From: Phylloscopus collybita
Lineage: Eukaryota > Chordata > Aves > Passeriformes > Phylloscopidae
Direction of reading: 5' to 3'
Length of the DNA stretch: 64,000 nt
NCBI GenBank assembly: GCA_027886175.1
Contig: JAJNNQ010000005.1
Span: 191,001-255,000, forward strand
Part shown: positions 13,501 through 26,100 of the stretch, in pieces
Layout of the letters: each line of letters begins with the position of its first letter
Numbering within the stretch: position 1 is the first letter of the stretch
Notes under the pieces: model-generated
What the model was told of the DNA's origin: nothing
Database searches by the model: none
Seen by the model: only the letters and a program-made list of their open reading frames with translations
Program-made: the position numbers and the translations under genes

Positions 13501-16500
13501 TGAATTAATATTTTAAAATACTTGACACTGCAATGTCAGCTTATGTCAACCTCTTACTGTTTCTTTAAAGCAGAAAAAAAATTATAAAAATCCCTCTCCC
13601 AAAAAAACATCTTGGCAAAAGAAGTGGAAAAGGAGCATTATACTATAATACTGTCCACTGGTAGGAAATTGTAACACAAAATTCTTCTTTACATCTAAGC
13701 TCTGTTAATCCTAAGAGAATTTACTGTGATTTATTTGGGTAATGATCCAGCAACAGCTTGAGTATAAAGGAGACCAGGGACCAGTCTCTCTTGTGCTACT
13801 GTCATAAGGCTTTTAAGGCTCTGTCTATACTGGGATAAGGAGTGCCTGGCCATATTTCATCTTAAGGGAAAGGAAATTCAGGCATATTGTCTAGAAGAAA
13901 ACCACGCTGTTCTCCACTGTACAAGAAAGCCGGAGATCAGGGATAGGGACAAGTACAGGGACTTTGTTCTTCAGAGTACATCTGGTCTGTAATCCTCACT
14001 AAATCTGTGAGAAGGGGGAACAGTGAATGGTAAGTGCAAGAGGACTGTCGTGGTTTAAGCCCAGCAGACAGCTAAGCCTTGCACAGCTGCTCCCTCACTC
14101 CCCCACGGGTGGGACTTGCAATAGAATCAGAAGGGTAAAAGTGAGAAAACTTGTGGGTTAAGATAAAGACAGTTTAATAGGTGAAGCAAAAGCCACACAC
14201 ACAAGCAAAGTAAAGGAATTCATTCACAACCTTCCATGGGCAGTCAGGTGTTCAGCCACCTCCAGGGCAGCAGGGCTCCAGCATGTGTAACAGTTGCTTC
14301 CGAAGACCAACACCATTACTCGAAACATCCCCCCACTTCCTCTTCCTTCCCCCTTCTTCATATACTGAGTGTCACGTCATAAAGTATGGAATAACCCTTG
14401 TATCAGTTGGGGTCAGCTGTCCTGGATGTGTCACCTCCAAACTTCTTGTGCACGCCCAGCTTCCTCACCACAGGGAGGACAAGAAGCAGAAAAGCCCTTT
14501 ACACTGTGCAAGCACTGCTGTGCATAACAAAAACATCTCTATATTACCAACATTGTTTTCAGTACAAATCCCAAACAGCCCCATACAAGCTACAGTGAAG
14601 AAAATTAACTCTATCCCAGCCACAACCAGCACAGCACAAGGCCCTTTACTAGTACAAATACTAGGATAAAACTGTCAGAGTGGAATTTACAGTACAACAT
14701 CCTTCCCTTACAGGGGAGATCTTTTACCAGCAATATGTGGGCACATAAATTTTTTTTATTGATGCCCAAAGAATACAGAGGGGCCAAATTGTAATGAGAA
14801 GTCTGACTCTGTGTCAGCCTAAAGAGTTCTTGTGTATGTTGCCTCTAAGTGGAAATGTTTTATAGCATTTAATTTGAGCACTGTGAATTTTTTAAGATCT
14901 AAGGAAGCACTCTTTCATTGTTTACTTATTTATTATTTTTTAGGGCATTTGATACTTTGGCTAAAGCACTTAATACCACAGATGGTACAACACCTCATAA
15001 CTTGGCAGATGGGATGGATCCTACAGGAGGAGGAAATATTCATGTAATCAGTAGAGATCAGTCAACACCAATTATTGAAGTGGAAGGACCCCTACTTACA
15101 GATACACATGTCACATTTAAGGTATGTGCTTTTTTAAATGTCTTACTAAACTAATGCTTAAAATGTATGAGCTCCTGCATAATTTCTTGTCTTGTATTCC
15201 CAATTTGCATTCTTTGCCAGTAGTAATGAGTTATTTAGTGCAGTTTTCCTTTGACAACTTCTTGTCACACTGTTGATTGTGACGGACTTTGAGAGTAGTT
15301 TGAATGTTTTTGCTGGTTATTTCATTGACGATAACAACTGGATTATGTCTGAACTATATGTATTGTACTGTATTTTTATTTTTTGCAGCTGACAATGCCC
15401 AGTCCGATGCCAGAGTACCTTAATGTACACTACATCTGTGAGTCAGCATCACGACTCCTTTTCCTCTCTATGCACTGGGCTAGGTCCATACCTGCATTTC
15501 AAGCTCTTGGGTAAATGGACATACTCTGTTTGAATGGTTTGCTTTTGAATGAATTTAAGCACTGATCTGAAAAATTCCCAGCTATTTTGAGCTTTTTAGT
15601 TATGATATTGTTTAATTCTTAATAAATACTTTAAAACATGTGAAGACTATGTGATATTCCCTGTTTTGAAGAATAAAATAGAAGATGGCAGGAGGGAGGG
15701 TAACTACAATATCTGATGTTACTGTGGTTACAGAAACTAGAGCCAAATCAAAAGCAAGCGTGAAATTGTAGAAATTAAATGCTTGCTTTTGATACCTTAC
15801 TAAAGAATTGATGAGCACCATTTCATAGGTAACCCCAAATGGTTTCCCATATTCTATAACTTCTTTTTGCTTCTTGAAATACTTGTAATATGCTAATATG
15901 TGCCTGTTACCAAAATGTTTTGCAAGACGTTAATCCTTATTACGGATTGTTGTACGTAACATAATTATACATAGGGCAATACCAAGCTGATATGCAAACT
16001 AGCTAGCGTTGTTTGATTTTCTGCTGTTTATAGGCAGGATTGTAATACGAGCCTTGTACGTGCCTGCTGGAACGAACTGTTTACCTTAGGCCTGGCACAA
16101 TGTGCACAGGTGATGAATCTGTCTACCATCCTAGGAGCGATTGTGAACCACCTCCAGAACAGCATACAAGAAGGTATGTTACCAGTCCTGCTAACAATAC
16201 AGGGACAATGTTTGGATAACATTGCTTGCAAGGTGTTTCCACATCAGTGGCAGAATTACACCAGGAACCAGGGGAAGGTGAAGCTTTCTCTTGCATAATT
16301 ATCTTTCTCCTAGTGATCTGCAACTTTTTTGTGCTGACCTGACAGAGATGTCTGTGGGATAGAAGTGTCCATAGAGGCAAGGGGGTCTTCTATGCCTGAC
16401 TGACATTACAAAGACACTACATCCTAAAATACTCCTTGGATGCGCTCAGAGAGTTTTCTTCCCATCCAGATGTATGTTTTTTCCTCTTAGAATAATGATA

Positions 16501-19500
16501 CCCCCTTCCAAACCACACCAGACTTTTTTGTTCTGGAACTTTCCTTCTCCTCTTCGCTGTGAAAAACCACGGTGTTTGCCAGTTATCATGACAAGCATAT
16601 TCTTGCAAGTACAATGGTTTTGGATACTACTGTAATGCAATAATAATTAGTGTAATTTGAAGTGCCCTTGAAGCATTAAGCAACCTAATTTCTTGACATT
16701 CTTAACAAGACGTATGTAATTTTATTTTTTAATTCTATGTTGGTCTGTTGATGATGATTATATCTAGAATGGATGAAAATCTGTTATATTTGCTTTTTTT
16801 CATTCTTTAAAGATGCTTTCAATCAATAGGATTGATAAGCATAAAAATAATACTGATTTTTTAAAGGAGGAAGAAAACAATACTAGCACCTTTAAACTCT
16901 GCAAACACAGCATAATACAGGAAAACTACTTTAAATTTATAGGTGTGTTAAAAGCGGTTATTGAATACTATTTGGTACCCTTTTCTTATAATTTTTATGG
17001 TGTCATTATTGTGCACACAGCAGAAATTAGAAAGTAGGTTTTTACTGAGGAGAGTAAAATGTATTTTTCTAGAGCTGAAGGTTATTAAATATTTTTTCCA
17101 GCTATCTGCTTTGTACATTTTATAGTTCTACAATCAAGTTATAATCTACTTTATTAGCTTCATCACGATAAAGTAAATTAGACTGAAATTTGATTCTTAA
17201 ATGGATAGTATGCTTTAATTGCTTTTATAATGAATGTAGGGTTTCTTCTTGTTTGGGTGTTTGTTTGTTCGTTTGTTTGTTTGTTGGGTTTTTGTTGGTT
17301 TGTTTTGGTTTGTTGTTTTCTCATTTAAGAGAGGCTGGACAGTCCCAAAATACAACAGAGTGCTGCTCCTTACCCGCACAGAGAGGCAAAAGTTGAAAGG
17401 ATCAGAAGGGAAACCTGCACACTGGATGTTCTATGCAGAGTTAGGCTTTTACTTTATATCTGTTTCAGAATACACAGAGCTGTCTATTCCACCTCCATTC
17501 CAGGCAGTGACTTTGGGAAGGAGTTAGTGGTAGAGCTATTACAGCTGGTTCCATTTCTGTTCTCATGCATCAAAATTGTAAAAAATTGTAAAAAAAGGTT
17601 TTTTCTAAAACTTGTACTTGCACCCATACTGTGTTAGCTGAGGCCAACCAAGAAAAGAGATTCATTAATGTTACTTATCTATTCCGCAAAGTTATCATGT
17701 TATATTGTGTATTATGCCTTCAAAACTCAAAGTGAAGACATTTCAGAATTTTATCTAGGAACATATTAGTGATGAGGCTACTTAGAAACTCTGGAATTCA
17801 AGTTTGCTTTTCCTGAATTTTTCTGGATCATATTTTCCCACTTAATACAGGAACAAAAACATTACATCTATTTTCATCCATCTTTAGTAACTAAAAATTT
17901 GTATCACAATTAATGATTTAAGAAATGTAGATTATGCTTTCATTCTTATTTCAAGACTGTGCAAAAATGCTTCTTCCATTCATTCAATCTTCTCATTGCA
18001 GTTTCAGAAAATAGATCAAATAGTAATAAACTACGTCAAAGATTCAGTTTAAGGCACATGAGGTCTCAGCAATCCTATGCACTATTAGCTGTATAGAGAA
18101 AAAAAAGTTTAGATTAAAATGATATTAAATACTAGCATTGGAGATTATGACTGGAATAAAATGATTCTAATATGTTTTTGAAGGAAAGATTTTATCCCCT
18201 GTGAACTGACTTACTTCTGAAGTTTGATAATAGTAATTATATATTCAAAATTTTATCTTAATGTATTCTCGAATGTTTTTATTCCTTGACTAGTCTGTAG
18301 ATACAAAATCCAATACAAGGATTTCTGTTTTCCAAAATAGAAATCTCTCCCTTCCTAGTTTAGCAGCTAATACCACTCACTTGTAACATATCTATAAATA
18401 AAATGCATTTTTTAAATTGAAATTTTAAAATAAATTATGAAGCCAATATAAAGAATGTGATGTTTCAAATGATAGAAGAATCTGTACGTGTTTTTGAGTG
18501 AATTTATCCCATCAGATGGGAAAAAGACTATTTCCCATAGCTAATGAAAAGTTCACTCCTAAAAGTACAGATGGAGGGGAAAGTAGCACTGTTCTTGCAT
18601 TCACTTTTGGAAAAGCTGATTTAATAATGTTTGAATTTAAAATTAGGGTTGCATGTTTGCATTTGCTTTCTGCTTCTGTTCATTCCCAGAATCACTTTAG
18701 CCATTTGTAGAACAATGCACCATAATTTGAGTGTCTCTGCTCAGAACAGTACATCACTGGGAAAAGCTTGGTGTGGCAGATTATGCTGTCCTTGCAACAG
18801 TACACAAAAGAGTTAACATTGTTTTCTAGCCAGCGGTTTGACTCAACGTTATAAATTCACTTCACTTTCATAATAATTCAGGTCATCCTTATATGTTACA
18901 TGGTTTTAAGAGCAAAAGACTTGCACATATCACTTGACTTGGTTTATAAAACTTTATTTGTTAATATATTAGAAATGCTTGAGCTCAGATGAAATAGTAA
19001 GCAATATCTTTTTGTAGATAAACTTTCTGGAGACAGAATAAAGCAAGTCATGGAACACATCTGGAAACTTCAGGAGTTCTGTAACAGCATGGCCAAGCTT
19101 GATATTGATGGATATGAATATGCATACCTTAAAGCTATAGTCCTTTTTAGCCCTGGTAAGGAATTTAGTAACCATATCTTTTTAAATAATAAGCCTTAAT
19201 GTGTCAATTCTTTGGCATTTTTTTAAATAAAACTAATGTCTTGAGATGAGACTCATCTGTTAAGTTGTAGATAAAATGATTGTTTCATAATCATGATCAC
19301 AATATATGTTTTAAAATAACTTCAGAGCAACATATTGATGTTGTTTACAGTTCCAATCTATCAGGTGTTTCCTGTACATCCACTCTAGAAGATCAGATTC
19401 TCAAGTTACCTTCAGCTGAGAACCTATAAGTAATAAATTATCTGGAATGTGGGCTAGCAATATTAGTGAGGTAAATGGTGATGAGGATTAGAAGAAATGC

Positions 19501-22500
19501 ATTCTCTGAGTGACAAAAAGAAATTTGCTTCAATTTTGGTATTTTTAATTTACGCCTAAGAGGAATAGCTGAAATATGAGCAGAAATACCTATTTTATAT
19601 GAAACTTCCACAAATTCTCAAAAACTGAATGTAAACAGGCTGTCTTCCATTTGTTACCAAAAAAATGACAGCAGACAACTAAAGCATAGCCAAGTGTTTC
19701 TGAAATAAGAGAATTTACTCACAGAAGACACTTGAGATTTTCTGGAATGATTAGGTAAGGACATTAAAGAAACTGGAAGTGGCAGTCTTTTCAGCAAAGG
19801 TGGCAGATGTTTCTAGGACACACAAAGGTTAATCCAAAACTGCTGACAGACTGAGTAAAAGGGAAAGTTTTGCTCAGAAATGCACATTATTTATTTTAAT
19901 TCAAAGGTATTTACCACTTTGTATTTAACAGACTACAAAGTAAAAGGATATATTGTTATTGGTGTGTTTGCTTGGGTTTTTTTTTTTGCATTGATAACTA
20001 TTTGTCTCTTTGTAATAAAACTTAATTAGAAGATAATGGTGTCCTGAAATGTTCTTTTGAATATTTTTGGGGAGATTATCCCATTAGTTAGGTTTATTAG
20101 GGGTTTTGTTCAAGTTGGAAAAGTAAGAAACTATCCAAACTCAAGGTAGCTCTGTCATAGTTCAAGGGACAAGCAGTTTGGACTCAAGAGTGTGTCCAAA
20201 CTTACTATTTTGGCATAGTAAGATAGGTGATATTTTGTGGGTTTGCTTTTTTTTGCTCTGATCACATGGCTGTCTGCAGAGCTGAGCCAGCTGGAATTAA
20301 AACACGAGACAGTCTTGGGAAGATTAAGACATTGATCTATCAAGAAAATAACCTTAGATACTGCTTAGCCAGCCTAATTAGAACAAATCACAGAGGCAAA
20401 TATATTTACATTTAAACAAGCAAAGTTAAAAAAAAATTGTGTCATTGCCTGCTACACACATACAGGCTTAATCTTTGTCCACTTTCTTATGGATTCACAC
20501 AGCTCTAGAGAGAAAAGCAAACAAGCTAATTTCAAAGCCAGGAAGTAAATGTTCACAAGTGGTTTCCTTTATATAGCTAGCCTGTTAAACATCACAGTAC
20601 CATAGAAATATTTCATTGAAATTAAATATGAGAGTCTTGTAAATACATTTATTTCACAATGTATAGGGAAACAATCGACATACAGAAATGTTTTGTTTCT
20701 TTAGATCACCCTGGTCTGACCAGTTCAACCCAAATAGAAAAATTCCAGGAGAAGGCACAGATGGAATTGCAGGACTATGTACAAAAAACCTATCCAGAAG
20801 ATACTTATAGGTATTTATTGTCTAAAGTACCCAAAATAATGTTGTGGGCTGTAGCTAACAAAGGTACAAAATAATATCATTGATGTTTTTGACATCTGGG
20901 GTTTGGGTTTTTTTCTGACTGTTGATGAGAAAGAACTAAAACCTAATTCAAAAAAGCAAACAGGTTCGTTTAAAGATGCAAAGATAGAAACAAGAGCAGC
21001 TGTCTAGCTTCCTCCATGTAAATTAAATTTATTAGTACTATCTGGGTTTTTGAGGGATTTTTTTGAGACTCTCATAGTCATGTTCAGAGAAGTAAACAGA
21101 CTTACTTTTTTAGAAGTTTGAGGGATAACTGCTTCAACTGACTAATTTACACTGCTTCTTTTTTCAAGTTACTATTTTAAAATCTCTTTGACAACTAAAA
21201 GGTGATTATCATCCTTAAAATGTTTTTCAAGGATGCAGAAAAATGTTAAACTGTCAGTAATAGCCCTTGGAAAAACAAAGATTACATGTAACAGAGAACA
21301 ATAACCATCTCACTTCTGTTTATAAGAAATCCCTGTATCTTATTTTCTCCTTTGGCTTTCGTTTTTTGTTGTTTTTTTTTTTTTAATTTCCAAGAACTTC
21401 TCTGAAATTATCTAGCTTGGTTTTTTCACCTCTCAACTATTCTGTTAGTTATGTGCTAGAAAGAGTTACCCTATTTTTTAACAAACTCCATCAAAATTCA
21501 AAATTCATCAACACAATGATTCTCTGCACTATCAGGGAAATCCCCACCTCTGTGTAGCAAGATATACTAGAACATGTTCTTTTTTACTGTGAAAGGTATC
21601 CTCATGTAAAGGAGGAATCCCATACAATTAAGCACTGTCTGAGGGTAGGGTAACTAAAAAGAAGAAAAAAACCCTGTCTGTAAAAGAGAGCTTCTGCCAT
21701 CTGTTTTCTGCACTGATCTTACAGAATTGACACTGTGGTGCAATGAAAATAGGATTCTCTGCCTCAGAAATATCTTCCATGCACATTTTTCCATGTACAG
21801 TTGAGTCCTTCTGGTTTGATTAGTGAGAGCTGAATTTCTATCATAAAACTAAATATAAAATATGTTCCATATGCTTACTTCTCATAATCGTGTCTCAGGG
21901 AAGAAAATCAGAATTACATTCTCCAAACAGTGCCCTGTATTTTAACTAATAGTGTCTGTTTCTCCATGCTCACCCATATAGAGAAGTTTAGAGAACAAAT
22001 CTGATTATATATGAGCAACTGAGTGCTGGTACAAATTGAGATAGGAGACAAGTGTTACAATTTTCACAAAATCAACAGCATAGTTCGAATCTCTTTGCCC
22101 TGAAGTTTGAGGTATGGTATATTAGCAGAATGGACCTTGGATATTTTCTCCATAAATATTCAAGCATTTTCCAGAGCACATGTGGTCAGTGCTACCTGAG
22201 GTTTGCTATTACATAGTTCTGGTTCAGAAAATTTATTTGGTTTGGCATTTGTAATGCACATCTGCCATATGAATGACAGCAAAATGCTTTCATCACTGTC
22301 CTAAATTTCTTGTGCATGGGAAGTCTAGCATTTCAATACAATTGCTTCATTATATTGGATATCTGTTAACATCTTGGTAAATAAAACACCAGGACAATTT
22401 GGCAATATTTATGCTAAACAGTACACTCCCCCAAATTCCTTCTCGCATCGGAAGCAGATTCTCTTTTTTCTGTTTATAAACATCCAGCCCCCTTCCTGCT

Positions 22501-23104
22501 CATTTGGTATGAAATTGCTAGGCAACTGAGGACTATGCTGTTTATGGCTGAAATTTTAATTAAGCATTATACTCTTAAAATGTTGCAAATGGTGCATACA
22601 CTAATCAGTATGAATATTATTAGTCTCAGCACTGTTCGTCAAGAGCTAGGAATTCAAAGGCAGACCAAGAAAATTGTGTGTTGTTCATACGTGTTCTGTC
22701 GACAAAGGGCATTAACATGTCCCTTTCACTGGAAAACTACAAAGCTAGTTGGCTTTCAGTTTGCTTGCAGGATAGAACAGTAACCATTCTTTTTGTGGTA
22801 GACAATTAGCTTTAATTGCCTCTTTATTCATGAATTACGGTAATAATAAAGACAGATCCAGCTCTTTAGCCATAGAATATCTTAAACTGGTCTTATATGT
22901 ATTTCTAATCCACTGAACTTCTTTTTCAGGCTAGCCCGGATCCTGGTTCGCCTGCCAGCACTTAGGCTGATGAGCTCTAGCATCACCGAGGAACTGTTTT
23001 TCACGGGTCTCATTGGAAATGTTCCCATTGACAGCATAATCCCCTACATTCTCAAAATGGAAACAGCAGAATATAATGGTCAAATAACTGGCACATCTGC
23101 ATAG
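4552..23104 (+). CDS. NR2C2: Nuclear receptor subfamily 2 group C member 2 (TR4 orphan receptor)
   Basis: TR4 is a nuclear orphan receptor that binds AGGTCA direct repeats and activates or represses target genes. Thirteen coding exons have GT/AG borders and matching phases: 4552-4623, 5475-5675, 6860-6962, 7989-8168, 9906-10053, 11777-11870, 12295-12428, 14944-15121, 15389-15510, 16034-16173, 19018-19155, 20705-20810 and 22930-23104. They total 1791 nt, giving 596 residues, the length of the standard human form. A glutamine-rich N-terminal region precedes a two-finger DNA-binding domain. Finger one uses C117, C120, C134 and C137, with P-box CEGCKG. Finger two uses C153, C159, C169 and C172. 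The ligand-binding domain starts near residue 340 and runs to the C-terminus, ending [13 protein letters not shown]2C1 is the nearest alternative, but the sequence and the MRPS25/RBSN neighbours fit NR2C2. Introns hold an LTR and simple repeats. Confidence 0.97.
6560..6581. repeat. Perfect short inverted repeat in NR2C2 intron
   Basis: Ten bases (cttgagagta) are followed after a 2-base spacer by their exact reverse complement (tactctcaag). It lies in the intron between 5676 and 6859. It is probably chance or a minor stem-loop. Confidence 0.6.
8293..8339. repeat. 12-bp perfect inverted repeat with 23-nt loop in NR2C2 intron
   Basis: The left arm ctactgcacctc (8293-8304) is exactly complementary to the right arm gaggtgcagtag (8328-8339). 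It lies about 125 bp downstream of the DNA-binding-domain exon. No function is known to me. Confidence 0.7.
10652..10775. repeat. Long imperfect inverted repeat (hairpin) in NR2C2 intron
   Basis: Positions 10667-10691 pair with 10737-10761 at 23 of 25 positions. Weaker pairing continues outward (atggttgaga against gagagaaccat) and inward to a palindromic core, agcagctgct, near 10714-10723. The whole 124-bp unit can fold into one stem. It could be a small palindromic non-autonomous transposon relic or a pre-miRNA-like hairpin. I recognise neither a known miRNA nor a named repeat. Confidence 0.75.
12222..12236 (+). repeat. Run of 15 G in NR2C2 intron
   Basis: An uninterrupted guanine homopolymer lies 58 bp before the coding exon at 12295. 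Such tracts vary in length and are prone to sequencing error. Confidence 0.9.
13417..13450. repeat. (AG)n microsatellite in NR2C2 intron
   Basis: Two AG-dinucleotide runs are separated by one cacg interruption. Confidence 0.9.
14046..14633 (-). mobile_element. Solo LTR of an avian endogenous retrovirus, antisense in NR2C2 intron
   Basis: The segment begins TGTCGTGGTTTAAGC and ends AACCAGCACA on the plus strand, so it is bounded by TG...CA. It matches from memory a very common bird LTR. Its transcribed strand is the minus strand. There it shows a TATA-like tatatgaag near 14359 and a polyadenylation motif ATTAAA at 14173-14178, followed by 'ctgtctttatc' and 'cccacaagttttctcactttt'. No gag, pol or env sequence flanks it, so it is a recombination-derived solo LTR, about 588 bp long. 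It lies between coding exons 12295-12428 and 14944-15121, opposite to the host gene. I could not identify a convincing target-site duplication, and the family name is not assigned. Confidence 0.85.
17251..17318 (+). repeat. (GTTT)n / GT-rich low-complexity tract in NR2C2 intron
   Basis: A GTTT tetranucleotide array has a single C interruption and decays into TTGG-rich sequence. It lies in the long intron 16174-19017, where I see nothing else. Confidence 0.85.
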
Positions 23105-26100
23105 AGGGAGCAATGTAATTTGAGGGATTGAAGTAATTTTCACAAAACCCATATAATTAGGAAGTTAAAAGAGTAATGTTTCGGTATGTGCAGATAATTC
23201 CAACTTGTTATCAGTTTCCTGACAGATTTCTCCTTGTCTTTTTCTGATGTTGACAAAATTTACAGCAGCTATTAAAAGACCTGCTATAGGACCTTTCCTA
23301 CCACAAGGAATATTTTTGATGCCTTTCATTTAAAAGGCCATAGGTTTCTGAACATACTTTTCACATACTTTGTATTTAGAAACTATCAGTGGTTAAAAAG
23401 AATTTTATAGTATCAGAGTAGTAATAAAATTACTTTAAAAGTAAAAAGAACAGTATGTATATATTTAACAATATCCTTGGAATTAATGTCTGGCAAATGC
23501 CAGGGTATAATACTAGCACTTTGTAATCACTTCTTGTCAGAGCAACAAGCATCATCAACATCCTCCTTATGAGTATGGAAAATGAAAAAAATGCATATGT
23601 CCTTAGTCAAAATGCTAGTGATTTTTGTAAAAATGTAGAATGCTAAAGGAGACAATCATTTAATCTACAAAAAGTCACTTGCTGTTACGTTATGCATGAA
23701 ATATTAATGTGGATTCTTAAATCAGATATCCACGTTATATGAAACTATATCTGTTAAATTAGTGTAGTTGTAATACACAGTACAGTGCAGTCATAGTGAC
23801 TATTACGTGCTACAGCAATTCCCAACACTAGAGAAAAGAAATGTTTGTCACAATAATTTAAGGCTCCTTAAAGTGTCTATTCAGAAAAACACAATCATGA
23901 CAAATGTTACTCTAAGAAGAAGCCTTTTGACTTTGGGGAAAATCAGTCATTAACTGGAAGAGCAGTAGTTTTCAAATAGAGCCGTGTGATGCTCTCTGAG
24001 TATGCTCTTTGTATGCAGCAAATTTACTCCTCCTCTCCGTACTCTGAACACCCTCATGATGTAGCCACAGGGTACAATTTAAGACCTGAAATGTATAGAA
24101 CCTCTGGTTGTCAGCAAGAGTTTATGACAAAGCTCTCTCACTTTATTTCTCCCTCCCTCCCTCCCTGGGCACTCCGAGTTTTGTAGGGCTTTCAACTTTC
24201 CTGTCACTCAGTTTGAAACCAGGATATAGTTAGGATTTACTCTCACTCATGTACAATTGCAGTTGATGGCTAATACACCATGGAGATATAAAATTAACTA
24301 CTTTTTAATTGTCTCGAGTGATGAGCCATCAACATGTTTGCTAGTAGTACTGGCCATTAGCTGCTAGCATAGATTTCATTTTAGTATAATTGATTATTAT
24401 AGCTCTTCAGTATTTTAAAATCAAGGTTTTTCTAAAAAGTCGTAACAGTTAATAGCTTCATCTGATCCTGGCTCATTAGATGCATTAATTATTAAAATTA
24501 TTTGTGTGTTAGAGGCATTCTTACTTTTGTAGTTTTATGTGACAAAACTTATCTAATGATAAGTTCAGCACTTTGTTTTTTCTTCTGTTATTGATATTTA
24601 TTTAGAAACGTCAACTAGGTGGGTGTTTGTGGCTTTTCAGAGTCTGAATTGTAGCCGAAACACCTTAAGCAACTTTAGATGAGGCTTCTAAAGTAACAAA
24701 AATACCTTGTATACTTCATGCTTGTTAGGAGGCTGATATTTGTAGCACTTACTGTGACACAGAAGACTATTTAATTTAGCTTCTGGATGCATTAAAGTCT
24801 TCTACAGTTACTATTTTTAGCCCATTCAGAATCTTCTTTTCTCAGAAGGGTATTGCAGAGTTCAATATCCATTGTGAAATTTGTGAGAGAGATTTGTGAA
24901 ACTGCACTTTTATCTCTCTCAGCTTTTGCTATAGCAAATGAAATTGTCATAGTGTTCATGTGATGGAAAGTCAGCTCTCTACATGTGAAGTCAACTGGAC
25001 TTCAGCTTTTAGTACCAACCATTTGACAGTAGTGTAACTGCTGTGGGATTGTGTCAGCACTTCTGCTGCACAGTCCTTACGTTAAGGGTATACAACATAA
25101 AAATTAATGGTGATATTAACATCAGAAACAGTAGCTATGTTGGAAAGAGTAGTAGCTGCTTTTGTTAAAATTTAAAATTTTGCTGGGTAATGTCATTGTT
25201 CTACAAGCAGAATGCATTTAACTATTGTGATTTTTTTTTAGCCAAAAGGGTTACGGAATTTAATTTGCTGTCAGTATTTCATAAAAATCATTTAGGCAGG
25301 TAAGAAAGCATTTTAATGGTAAATGAAATACTCCTTAGCACAAAAACTAGCCATTGGAATATTTGGGTTTAAATCTCAGTATGCACCAGCCATCCTTTTC
25401 TTGACAAACATCATTTCAACTTCCAATTTTTCAAGTAAAAGTGCCCCATTTTCTGTATGAAAATTTGTTTGTAATTTTTACTACTTGTGATCGTAACAAT
25501 TCAGGAAAGAAGGTAAAGGTGTTATAGTTTTTTGGGAACAAAGGGATCACATGAAATAAAATGTAAAATGTATGCCTTGCATTACACATGTAAATTGAAA
25601 CAGTAAATATCATGCAGCTCTGTTCACAAAACAAACTACATTCCCCACAAATGCGAGGCCACATGATGATATCCTTGCTCAAACCCTGGTAGTTACTTAC
25701 TCTGCAAATAGTTATTAAATGGCTTATTAGGGGAAAAAAATCATAATTTGAGTAAATTGAGTAATGACCATGCAATCCATAGTTATGCATGCATTTAATA
25801 GATGAAATTAAGCAGTTCCATCCTTAAGGTTTGGATATTACCACCTAAAAGCTATAAAGTCCTTCTCTGTGTAACATCATTAGCATGATTTGCTGGCTTG
25901 CAGAGCTCAGAACCAAGCTACCTAGTTCTGATGCCATTAACAAAAATCACTCTAACTATATACTGTTTTGATTCCAAGACTAACATTTTCGAGTGTAGAA
26001 ATTTGAACATATGCGGCTGCCTGGGCTATTTCCTCCCCAGGGAGAGGATTTTGTGTTTCCCCTCTTTGAACTTCATGAGGTTCCTGTTGGCCCATTTTTC

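Noticed and set aside
14283..14669. 128-residue frame starting MCNSCFRR
   Set aside because: It lies antisense within the solo LTR, which carries no coding function there.
5475..23104. NR2C1 (TR2) instead of NR2C2 for the receptor gene
   Set aside because: The sequence of the N-terminal region and ligand-binding domain fits TR4 closely, the length is 596, and the neighbours MRPS25 and RBSN match the NR2C2 locus.
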